64,000 nucleotides of DNA. Source: Chromatiaceae bacterium (GTDB lineage Bacteria; Pseudomonadota; Gammaproteobacteria; Chromatiales; Chromatiaceae). This document shows positions 8,828 to 16,962 of the stretch, piece after piece. Position numbers and translations under genes: made by a program. Below the pieces are notes generated by a model. That model searched no databases and was not told the DNA's origin. It saw nothing but the letters and a program-made list of their open reading frames with translations. How positions within the stretch are numbered: position 1 is the first letter of the stretch; every line of letters begins with the position of its first letter. The stretch covers positions 663,501-727,500 of the forward strand of contig JADKCI010000004.1 of NCBI GenBank assembly GCA_016714645.1, given 5' to 3'.

Positions 8828-9279
8828 ATGAGCCACGCGCCCGGCTGTTGCTGCTGCGGCCAGCCGTTTCAGCCGCGCCCCCAGAACCCAACCCAGACTT
8901 ACGGTTCGCAGCCGGCGTGCCGGCGTGCCAGCGGGCGCGCAAGCGTGTCTGGCAACGCGGCAAGCGCGCCACCGATTCGGACTACCGGGCCAACGACCAG
9001 GCCGCCCAGTGGGCCTGGGCGCAGGCGCATCCGCAGTATTGGCGGGCCTGGCGGGAACGTCACCCCGAGTCCGTTGCGCGCAACCGCGAGGCCCAGGGGG
9101 CGCGCAATGCTCGGCGCCGTGAGGCGCTGGGAGTGATTGCAAAAGAGGACGCGTGGACGTCTGAAAGCGGTTTACCGGCAGGCACTTACCGGGTTGAGCC
9201 GTGGCGTGGGACGGATTGCAAATGTGGACGTGTCAACCGCGAAAACCTGTTTGTACTCAGCGGAGTAGGCGCGGTTTAG
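8828..9279 (+). pseudogene. Zinc-finger-like passenger protein of the IS21 element, frameshifted
   Basis: The N-terminus (GCCCCGQPFQPRPQNPTQT, then QPAC) looks like a cysteine-rich metal-binding knuckle. The rest continues in another frame as QRARKRVWQRGKRATDSDYR and ARNREAQGARNARRRE, a basic tail that could bind DNA. The two frames are separated by an exact 8-base tandem duplication of GCCGGCGT at 8911-8926; removing one copy joins them. A second metal cysteine also seems lost, with Gly in TYGSQ. Its position suggests it belongs to the transposition module, but its function is unknown. Confidence 0.6.
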
Positions 9280-9294
9280 GGGCCCTGGCGGCGG

Positions 9295-10059
9295 ATGGCA
9301 AAGAGAGGACTCGATGGCCCTGGCGGGAATGTTCGGGCTAGGGTGTCGGCCATGCACGCCGCCCCCGTGAACGGTATTGCGCTCGATCTGCATCAGTTCG
9401 ATGCCCCCTATGCCCAGACCCGGGTGCAGCGCCCCGAGCAGGTCCGCCGGCTGATGGCCTCCATCGACGCCGATGGCCAGCGGGTGCCACTGATGGTTGT
9501 GGCCGCGGGCCCTCGCTGGATTTTGGTCGACGGCTACCCGCGCTGGGCGGCGCTGCGGCACCTCGGCCGCGACACCGCCCAAGTCGAGGTGTGGCAGGGC
9601 CCGCTCGGCGAGGCCCTGACGCAGGTGTTGGCCCGCCACCAGGGCCGCGCCTTCGCGCCCATCGAGCAGGCATGGATGTTGTCGGCGGCCCTGGCCGAGG
9701 GGCTGAGCCAGCGCGCCCTGGCCGCGGCCCTGGGCAAGGACGCCAGTTGGGTCAGCCGGCGTCTGGCGCTGCTCGCGCAGTTGTCCGAGCCCTTGCAGGA
9801 GGCGCTGCGCCAGGGCGTGCTCTCGACCTGGGCGGCGAGCCGGGTGTTCGTGCCGTTGGCGCGCGCCAACGCCGTCGATGCCGAGTCCTTGCTCGCCACC
9901 CGGCACAACGGGCCCTTGTCCACGCGGGAGTTGGCCACCTGGTATGCCCACTATGGGCAGGCTCACCGCACTGCCCGCGCGCGCAGGGTGGCCCAGCCGC
10001 GGCTGTTCATCCAAGCCTTGCAGAGGCCGGACACCCCGCTCAACACTACAGCACCCTGA
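9295..10059 (+). CDS. ParB/Spo0J-like nuclease-fold protein carried by the IS21 element
   Basis: The protein is 254 residues long. A ParB N-terminal fold (IALDLHQFDAPYAQTR through WILVDGYPRWAALRHLG, residues ~22-90) is followed by a helix-turn-helix (GLSQRALAAALGKDASWVSR, ~139-158) like the central domain of ParB. There is no partner parA, so chromosome partition is unlikely. It may help transposition or target choice of the element. It starts at ATG 9295, and a second ATG at 9352 is also possible. Its last codons run into the truncated 5' end of istA, which reads in a different frame. Confidence 0.72.
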   Translation: MAKRGLDGPGGNVRARVSAMHAAPVNGIALDLHQFDAPYAQTRVQRPEQVRRLMASIDADGQRVPLMVVAAGPRWILVDGYPRWAALRHLGRDTAQVEVWQGPLGEALTQVLARHQGRAFAPIEQAWMLSAALAEGLSQRALAAALGKDASWVSRRLALLAQLSEPLQEALRQGVLSTWAASRVFVPLARANAVDAESLLATRHNGPLSTRELATWYAHYGQAHRTARARRVAQPRLFIQALQRPDTPLNTTAP

Positions 10060-11018
10060 CCTACTGGGTGCGCGAACTGCAACTGCGTGAGGAGCCACCG
10101 GCGCGGGTCGGTCATTACGACTTCGCCCCGGGCCAGGAGATGCCGCACGACACCTCGCCCCATCGCTTGCGCAGCGGTGGGATCTTGCTCACCGCCCCGT
10201 GCGCCGCGCGCATCCTGGGCTTTAGCCGCCTCAGCGTCATCCCGTACTACCCGCGCTTCACCCGCTTCGAGGCCCAGGTGTTCCTCGACGCGGCCGTTAC
10301 CTTCCTCGGCGGCACCTGCGCGCGCTGTACTATCGACAATACCCGCATCCTGGTGGCCGCCGGCAGCGGGCCGGGGGCCCTGATCGCCGCCCAGATCGAG
10401 CAGTTCGGGGCACGTTTTGGGGTCCGATTTAAGCCCCATGCCATCGGCAATCCCGACCGCAAGGCCCACGTCGAGCGATTTTTTCACTACGTCGAGCACC
10501 ATTTCCTACCCGGACGTTCCTTTGCCGACTGGCCGGACATCAACGTCCAGGCCCGCGCCTGGTGTGAGACGGTCGCCAACCAGCAGGTCAAGCGCTCCTT
10601 GGGCACCGCCCCACGGGCCGCCTTTGAGCAGGAGCGCCCGGCGCTGCACCCGCTGCCGGCCCATCAGCCGGCGGTGGGTGTGATCGCCCCTCGGGTGGTC
10701 GACACCGAGGGCTATGTGCATCTGGAGACCAACCGCTATTCGGTGCCCGAGCGACTCCTCGGCAAGGCGGTGGAGGTCTACCCGTACTTCGAGACGGTGG
10801 CGATCTACTTTCAGGGCCGCGCGGTGGCCCATGCCCCGGGACGTGGGGCGGCCCGGCTCAAGCGGCTGTTGCAGTTCCAACGCACCTATCCCATCAGGCC
10901 CTTCCTCGCCGCCGTGGCCCAGGCCCTGGCCGATGGCCTCTATGACCTGACCCGCCGGGCGTCGCTGATCCTCAAGCAGGTGCGCGGGACGTTCTTCCAA
11001 CTCCCGGAGGGGGACTGA
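10040..11018 (+). pseudogene. istA: IS21 transposase IstA, N-terminus deleted
   Basis: The DDE core and C-terminus are present: FAPGQEMPHDTSPHRL holds the first Asp, ARCTIDNTRILV the second, and NPDRKAHVERFFHYVE the Glu. These are followed by LETNRYSVPERLLGKAVEVY. The N-terminal helix-turn-helix region, roughly the first 100 residues, is missing, and homology begins abruptly at about HYSTLTYWVREL, right where the ParB-like gene ends. I infer an internal deletion. The stop overlaps the istB start (TGATG at 11016-11020). Confidence 0.75.
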
Positions 11019-11767
11019 TGCGCGCGGCCATTCACACCTTGCTCGCCGAACTGCACTTCGCCGGTATGGCCGAGACCCTGGACCGGGTGCTCGATGGGGC
11101 CGAACAGGGCGGCGATCCGCCAGCGGCGGTGTTACTCGCCCTGCTGCGCGAGGCGTCGCGGCACCGCCAGGAGCGCAGCCGCGCCTATCGCCTGCAACAG
11201 GCCCGCCGGCCCTGGGACTGGTCGCTGGACACCTTCCCCTTCGCACGCCAGCCGACGGTGGACGCTGCCCACATCCGCGCCCTCGCCGGTCTGGGATTCA
11301 TTGACCGGGCCGCGAACCTGGTCTTGATCGGCCCGCCCGGCACCGGCAAGACCGGACTGGCCATCGGCCTGCTGCGCCAGGCCCTGGTCAACGGCTACCG
11401 TGGCCGCTTCTACAACGCCCAGGACCTGATCGACGAACTCTATGCCGCGCTGGCCGATCACTCCACCACTCGCCTGCTCAAACGCCTGGCCGCCTATGAC
11501 GTGCTGGCCATTGACGAGTTGGGGTACATGAACCTCAAGCCCGAGCATGCCAACGCCCTCTTCCAACTGCTGGAACAGCGCTACGCCCGCAAGAGTACCC
11601 TCATCACTACCAACCTCGACTTCGACCAGGGGTACGACCTGTTCCGCAATAAGCCCCTGGTCGATGCCTTGCTCGACCGCTGACAGCATCACTGCATTAC
11701 CTTGCGCCTCACGGGACCATCCTTGCGCGCCCCCGCGGTGCCAGGCGACAGCGCCGCCCCGCGCTAA
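11018..11767 (+). pseudogene. istB: IS21 helper ATPase IstB with a premature in-frame stop
   Basis: IstB is an AAA+ ATPase that activates IstA. Walker A GPPGTGKT lies near residue 106, Walker B VLAIDELGYM near 162-171, and TLITTNLDF near 195. A TGA at 11681-11683 follows NKPLVDALLDR. Past it the same frame runs on as QHHCITLRLTGPSLRAP to a TAA at 11765-11767. The full frame would be 249 residues, the normal IstB length, so the TGA is a nonsense change and not the natural end. Confidence 0.78.
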
Positions 11768-11790
11768 ACCCTACCCCCCCTCGCACCGCC

Positions 11791-11828
11791 GGTCGCGGTC
11801 CGGTTTCTTGGCGAACCGGACCGCGACC
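11791..11828. repeat. Perfect 15-bp inverted repeat downstream of istB
   Basis: GGTCGCGGTCCGGTT and its exact complement are separated by an 8-base loop. This makes a strong GC-rich hairpin between istB and the right end of the element. It has no T-run, so it is not a classic intrinsic terminator. Confidence 0.6.
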
Positions 11829-11935
11829 GGGGCCCTACTGCGCCCCTTACCAAACGCTAAGAGCAGTCATCTCCTGCGCACGAGGTGGGTCCGTTTTTCC
11901 TAGCGCAAGTGGGTATGTTTTGATTAGCGTTGAGG

Positions 11936-12147
11936 TCCGTGCGGTGCTCGATCGCCTCGATCAGCGCTACCAGGCCGTACGCCGCCACTTGCCCTCCCGA
12001 CGCACCTTCTTCGAACATCTCCGGGCCCTGGCCCAGTACCTGCCGTTTGACTCCTGGGACCACCTGTTCAACTTTATGCGCGAGGCCCTCGAGCCCGCCC
12101 AGCCACCCCTCGCCCGCCGTCCTGGCGCGCGGCGTAGGCAAATTTAG
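11936..12147 (+). pseudogene. C-terminal remnant of another transposase
   Basis: About 70 codons are open (VLDRLDQRYQAVRRHLPSRR, then TFFEHLRALAQYLPFDSWDH), starting exactly at the right end of the IS21 element and ending at a stop at 12145-12147. The pattern resembles the very C-terminus of ISNCY-type transposases as I remember them, which is a weak assignment. It is not the missing end of the IS4 gene. The ~165 bases after it (to 12313) show no gene. Confidence 0.4.
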
Positions 12148-12313
12148 AATTGCTGGATGATGGGCTGCTTTGGCACCGTCCCCTGCGATTCGTGGCTTCG
12201 ATGGCGTATGTTTCACCTCGTTTCCGCCCAGTTTGGGCTATTTGGGCAGCCTGGAGTCCATCAGTAAGAGAGAAATCCAGTTAGATAGAGACCCCAACCG
12301 CCTGAATTTACCG

Positions 12314-13116
12314 GCCTGCGCGCCTTTTCGCGCAGGTCTGGTGGAATGACAGGTGTACGGTCGGCATGGGCGTGAACTTGTGGGGTGAAAGTCCCCTGTA
12401 GGAGGGCCTGTATGCCCGTGAGGGCAGATAAAACTACTAGCCCACGGCAGGGGCAGGCCCGCAAGGGGCTGTCTGAAGGAAGCCCGAGCGCAAAGGTGCG
12501 AGCCGACGGACAGAAACCGCATAGAAGGCTCAGGCCCCGGGCGAGTCAGCACCAGGTGACGAAGACCGCCAGGTGCAGGGGATAGGGTAAATGCGGCGGT
12601 TGTGTGCACTGAAGGTTCACGTTCTTATCCGGGGAGATCGGTCCTGCAAGCGGTCCGTGCCGCGACGGGGGTCAAACTGAGGTCCTGTCCGAAAGGGCAG
12701 AAATCGCCATCGAACCCTAAGCGGCAGTGGTCGCCATGGGAGCCGGACTGAGGCCCAGCGCGAAAGCGCTGGAGACGCCACCGGACCCTACCGTGATCCG
12801 GGCAGCGCGTGCGGCGGCAACGTCGTGCGTGAGGGGACAGAAGTCAGCAGAGGGCGTAGTAGCCAAACGCTCGCCGTAATGGGCGGGACAGGGTGAAGGC
12901 CCGAACCTTCCGCAAAGAGCGAGCCGCACTCCGCGCACGGATGCACTGCTGCGTATTCCGGGTGAAACGGACGTGGCGCGGCGTGTTGTAACCAGCTTTG
13001 AAGGGCGATTCGGCCATTGTGATGAAGTCCTTACCAATCCGACGGAAGCGCCCCGTGCGGACCCGCATGCGGGGTGCTGTGGGAGCCGGGGGAGAAAAAA
13101 CCCCCGGCGACCCGAT
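12314..13116 (+). mobile_element. Group II intron RNA without a reverse transcriptase gene
   Basis: The 3' end folds as domain V: positions 13047-13078 begin with the catalytic AGC triad, form a 9-bp stem, a 2-base bulge and a 4-bp capped stem. It is followed by a domain VI hairpin (13085-13092 pairs with 13101-13108) and a CCCGAT 3' boundary. Upstream text such as GTGAAAGTCCCCTG and AGCAGAGGGCGTAGTAGCC matches domain I-III segments of bacterial group II introns. The 5' end is approximate; a hairpin at 12315-12336 is the likely first stem. The whole intron is only about 0.8 kb and I see no maturase frame, so it would need a protein supplied in trans. Confidence 0.72.
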
Positions 13117-13164
13117 TCGGCGGCAGTTCTCCATATCCGCGTTTCGCGGGCTCCACACTGGGGG

Positions 13165-16100
13165 TCACTTGCCCCATGTGACCGCGATCCACAAGTCTCC
13201 GATCTCCTTGTCCTCGAAGAAGAGCTTCAATTCCGTGACCGGGCTGGAGGGCAGGGCGATGTCCGTGAGCTTGCCGACCAACAGCTGCCCCATCGCTGCA
13301 TCGTGGTCCAACGCATCCTTCTTGATCGTGGCGTCAGTGCGATCACCCTTGTCGAACACATCCAGGGTGCCCGGAACGACGGCCTTCGTGCTGCGGGCCA
13401 CGAGGTCCACTTGCAGCACCGTCTTCAAGTGCCCCTGGCTCCAGAACGGGTAGTGCTCCTCGCGCAGATTGAGCGCGAGTTCGAAGCGCTGGTTGGCGCC
13501 AGGCGTCTGCCCCAGGAATCTTGCCCACTCAGTGGGGAACTCGTCGCGCACGGAGAAGAGCCGCACTGACCCCGCCGCCTGCGCGCCCTCGATGGCGGCC
13601 GTGACGTTCTCCACGGCGGCCTTTCGTATCTGTGCCCCTCCTTCGCGCGCGGTATACCGGATATGGAGGATGACGTCGCTGATGGTCTGGTAGTCGAATT
13701 GCCTCGCCTCGCCGTTGCCGGGATTGGCCGGCAGGTCCAGCCGCCATTCGCTGACCACGCCCGAGTTCTCGAACGGCAGGTAGCGCTCGTCGCGCAGATT
13801 GGTCTCGAACAGGCCACCGTCGTTCTGCGCGGAGCTCGTCACGATCGATTGCACGCTGCCGAAGAAGTCGGTGAAGCGCACGTCGTCGGCATTCTCGCGC
13901 GGGTAAGACCCGGCGCCCAGGCTCGGCGTCTTGCGGATGCTGCTCTTGAGCAACGTCAGCGTGCAGTTCACGCTGGCGTATGGACCCGTGACGCACGGGA
14001 TACTCACCGATACCGTCCTGATGCGGCGGAAGTAGTGGCCAGGTCCGTCCATGTCGAACAACGTTTCCGGCAGGGTCACGGTACAACTGCCCGAGGCGCG
14101 CAGTTGCAGCAGGGCCAGCGGATTGATCTGCAGCACGCTGACGTGCCGCGTCAGTTCGTATTCGCGCTGGTTGAGGTCGTGATACGCCATCTCCATGCGC
14201 TTGATGTCGAAATACAGCTTCTCTCCAGCCAGCAGGCCTTCCTTGCCGGCGAGATAGCCGAACTGGAGATAGCCGAGATCCGGCTGACCGAGCTCGTGCT
14301 GCAAGGCGCGCTCGGCTTTCTTGGCGACATCGAACGCGAACTGGAAACACTGGCTGTATAGCCCTTTCACCTCGCGCTTCATCCAGACGTACAGCGCCTT
14401 GTTGGTCTTCTTGCCCTTGTTCTCGGTGCCTTCTTCGTTGAGGAAGCGCTCGATTTCTTCGGCCTGCTTCATCTGTTGACGATGGTTCTTCAATTCCATC
14501 TCGGCGATGGCCTGACGGATCTCGGCACCGCGGATTTGCTTGCGAATCTGGTTGATTTCGCCGGCGGCCAGATTGCTCTGGAACGCCCACTCCTGCTCGC
14601 GGCGGGCGTAGGCACCCACCTTGGCGGACTGGCTCGCCTGCATGGTCAACTCTTCGGAGATGGCGAAGCCGAAATCGGCGGCGAACTTGGCCACGGCGGC
14701 GAACTTCTGGCCGCCCGTGCCGATGCTGCCCCCGATGCCCCAGTAGTGGGCATGCACCTTCGTGTCGGGGATCATGGTGAGACTCTGTGCGGCCAGTTGC
14801 AGGAGTTTGGCGCCACGGTGAATGTTCAGCGCGAAGCCGGATTTCTCCAGCTCCTTCGACTCGTAGCTGCTCACGATTCTGCCGCCCGAACTGCCGAGAT
14901 CCTGCTCGATGTCCACCTCGATGTCGCGCGGCGCGACCTGCGGCTCCTTCATGGCGAACCGCATCCTGGCCAGGCTGTCATGATCCAGTTCCTCCAAGTC
15001 GGGGATCGCAGCCTCGATCTCATCGGCCTTCTTGCCGAGCTGGCCTTCGTAGTAGCTGTACCGCTGCACGGCCAGTGCGAACGTCTGCAGCAGGCTCTCT
15101 TTCGCTTTGATGGCCTCCTGCAGCTGACCGTAGCGCACCTGCTCCACCATATCCATCACGGCGCGCTCGTGCCGGGCGCGCAGGATGGTCATGGCCTCAC
15201 CGTCTTCCTTCTCCATCGCCGACAGCAGGCTGCTTCCGAGTGATTTCACCTCCTGGCAGATGTCGGCGGCCTTCTGGACGAGGAGTTGGAAGCGCACGAG
15301 GGGCAATGGTTGATTCAACCCGCTGGCAATCGCTCCCACATCCAGGCCCGCTGCGGCGGCGCGTGCGAGCAGAGCGGGGTCGATCGGCGGCTCGAACAGC
15401 GCCAGTTGACGGAACACACCCTGGAAGTTGAGACTGTTGCGAATCTTGAACAGACGGTCGGCGACCGTGTCCCAATAGCTCAGCAGCTTCTCGTTGCGCG
15501 GCACGCAGAAATAGAGGGCCTTGCCCATGCTGCGCAGCGTGGCCAGCCGGTCGTCATCGCCCCGGTCATCAGCCGGGAACGGCATCAGGTCGAACGGCAG
15601 GTCCGCTTCGACGTCACGCAGGACGGTGCCGAACTGGCTCAGATCTTGTCGCAGGTTGGCGTAGGTCTGCCTGCGGACTGCGCCTTTTCGTGGCACCGGC
15701 AGCGGACGCGGGCCGAGGATGTTGGCCGCCAACACGTACACCATCATGGCTTCGTCGATCGCCTCGCCCGTGTCCTGCCTGAAGAGCGAGTCGCCCCACG
15801 CGATCAGGTTGTCGAGATAGGCCATCACCGTCTTGTGCATGTAGGCTTGCTGCCGGTACCGGGCGATGACGTGCGGCCGGAACGGCTGATCCTTCCACGC
15901 CTCCATGCTGCGCACGGTCTCGGCACGCAGGGTTTCGTCCGCGCCCGTGGCAAGGTTCACGAGAAGCTCTTCGATCTTCTGAACGTCGGTGCTCTGGAAC
16001 GGCCGCACCTTCCAGAAGCGCGCGGGCGTCGGTCCCTCGCTGTCGTCGGTCGGGTCGAACACGTAGTGGAACCAGCGCTGCGACTCGGCAAACCGCTGGT

Positions 16101-16947
16101 TCTTGCTCAGGTGGATCGCGATCGTGATCGGGACGTGGAAAAACAACTCCCAGTTGTACGCCGCGTACGCGCCGCCGGAGCTGAAGTCGAGGTCCTTGAC
16201 GGGATACGGCGGCTGCACGAGCGCGGCGCTCGGCAAGTACGCCGCACCGAAGAAGTCGGCGAACAGCAGCGGACGCATCTTGCTCCTGAGCAGCCGCACC
16301 TGAAGGCCGCTCGGAAACTCGACCTGCGTGCCACCTGTCAGCAGCACGCGCGTTCCCGCAGGCAGCGAGGCAAGTGTGCCGTCATGCAGCGTGAGCGGCG
16401 ACGCCGCTGTCAAGGTGATCGGCGTATCGCCGGCTACGATTGCCTTGCTGTTGGCTGTCGGCTCGAACAGCTCGCCCGCTGAAGGTGTCCCAATCATCCC
16501 CTCGACCATCGTCGCCTTCATCCCGTCAGCGAGGGTGGCCGGCGCGTCACCCGCGGTGTCGAACGCCATTTGCGCGGCCAGTTCAACCGGGTTGCCGCCG
16601 CTCGTGGCCTGCACCGTGGCGAGCAGGGCAATCCTCGAGCCGGCAGGAATCGTCAGCGCGACGTTGGGCTCCAGTGCGATGGCGATACTGCCGGGGAAGG
16701 AGGCGCCATCGACAGCGTTCTGCGTGTCGGCGGCCTCCAGTCCGGACGTGCCGCTGCGCAGCAGCCGCTGCATCAGTTGCTGGACGTACGGATGCTGATG
16801 CAGGTGGAAGCGATAGCGGACGTCGCGCTCCTGGACAATGAAGTGGCGAGTGTCCGTCGTGGCGCCGGCAGGGCCCGGCACGACGGTGAGATCTCCCAGC
16901 AGGAAGCCGTGGAAGCGGTCGGCGACGGCAGTGATTAGTGGCTTCAC
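13165..16947 (-). CDS. Tc toxin TcA, C-terminal half (pore and TcB-binding part)
   Basis: The protein has 1260 residues and begins at GTG 16945-16947 with AAGGAG six bases upstream. FFHVPITIAIHLSKNQRFAE and QRWFHYVFDPTDDSEGP (residues ~265-300) are typical of the TcA region that precedes the linker and pore. A long helical zone follows (residues ~600-870). GLYSQCFQFAFDVAKKAERA (~862) and YLQFGYLAGKEGLLAGEKLY open the TcB-binding domain, which continues with beta-rich sequence to the end. In known complexes TcA forms a pentameric injection syringe that docks TcB-TcC. It lies only 15 bases behind the N-terminal half and is surely co-translated with it. The DNA between its stop and the intron (13117-13164) holds nothing else. 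Confidence 0.88.
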   Translation of the reverse strand: MKPLITAVADRFHGFLLGDLTVVPGPAGATTDTRHFIVQERDVRYRFHLHQHPYVQQLMQRLLRSGTSGLEAADTQNAVDGASFPGSIAIALEPNVALTIPAGSRIALLATVQATSGGNPVELAAQMAFDTAGDAPATLADGMKATMVEGMIGTPSAGELFEPTANSKAIVAGDTPITLTAASPLTLHDGTLASLPAGTRVLLTGGTQVEFPSGLQVRLLRSKMRPLLFADFFGAAYLPSAALVQPPYPVKDLDFSSGGAYAAYNWELFFHVPITIAIHLSKNQRFAESQRWFHYVFDPTDDSEGPTPARFWKVRPFQSTDVQKIEELLVNLATGADETLRAETVRSMEAWKDQPFRPHVIARYRQQAYMHKTVMAYLDNLIAWGDSLFRQDTGEAIDEAMMVYVLAANILGPRPLPVPRKGAVRRQTYANLRQDLSQFGTVLRDVEADLPFDLMPFPADDRGDDDRLATLRSMGKALYFCVPRNEKLLSYWDTVADRLFKIRNSLNFQGVFRQLALFEPPIDPALLARAAAAGLDVGAIASGLNQPLPLVRFQLLVQKAADICQEVKSLGSSLLSAMEKEDGEAMTILRARHERAVMDMVEQVRYGQLQEAIKAKESLLQTFALAVQRYSYYEGQLGKKADEIEAAIPDLEELDHDSLARMRFAMKEPQVAPRDIEVDIEQDLGSSGGRIVSSYESKELEKSGFALNIHRGAKLLQLAAQSLTMIPDTKVHAHYWGIGGSIGTGGQKFAAVAKFAADFGFAISEELTMQASQSAKVGAYARREQEWAFQSNLAAGEINQIRKQIRGAEIRQAIAEMELKNHRQQMKQAEEIERFLNEEGTENKGKKTNKALYVWMKREVKGLYSQCFQFAFDVAKKAERALQHELGQPDLGYLQFGYLAGKEGLLAGEKLYFDIKRMEMAYHDLNQREYELTRHVSVLQINPLALLQLRASGSCTVTLPETLFDMDGPGHYFRRIRTVSVSIPCVTGPYASVNCTLTLLKSSIRKTPSLGAGSYPRENADDVRFTDFFGSVQSIVTSSAQNDGGLFETNLRDERYLPFENSGVVSEWRLDLPANPGNGEARQFDYQTISDVILHIRYTAREGGAQIRKAAVENVTAAIEGAQAAGSVRLFSVRDEFPTEWARFLGQTPGANQRFELALNLREEHYPFWSQGHLKTVLQVDLVARSTKAVVPGTLDVFDKGDRTDATIKKDALDHDAAMGQLLVGKLTDIALPSSPVTELKLFFEDKEIGDLWIAVTWGK

Positions 16948-16962
16948 AACGTGCTCCTTGGG

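Larger units (their letters stand above)
8666..11935. mobile_element. Decayed IS21-family element with two passenger genes
   Basis: Both ends begin CCTCAACGCTAA reading inward. The next ~40 bases also align, with GACCCACC at comparable spacing, which fits the multiple terminal repeats of IS21. The gene order is zinc-finger-like protein, ParB-like protein, istA, istB, all on the plus strand. No target duplication is visible: CTTG is on the left and TCCG on the right. This agrees with loss of flanking DNA after insertion into the IS4 gene. Three of the four genes are damaged. Confidence 0.75.

Noticed and set aside
9591..10039. N-terminal open part in the istA frame
   Set aside because: It is the other-frame shadow of the ParB-like gene; IstA homology begins only near 10040.
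9295..10059. Plasmid partition locus
   Set aside because: ParB-like gene without parA or parS-like repeats and enclosed by IS21 ends, so it is a passenger of the element and not a replicon.
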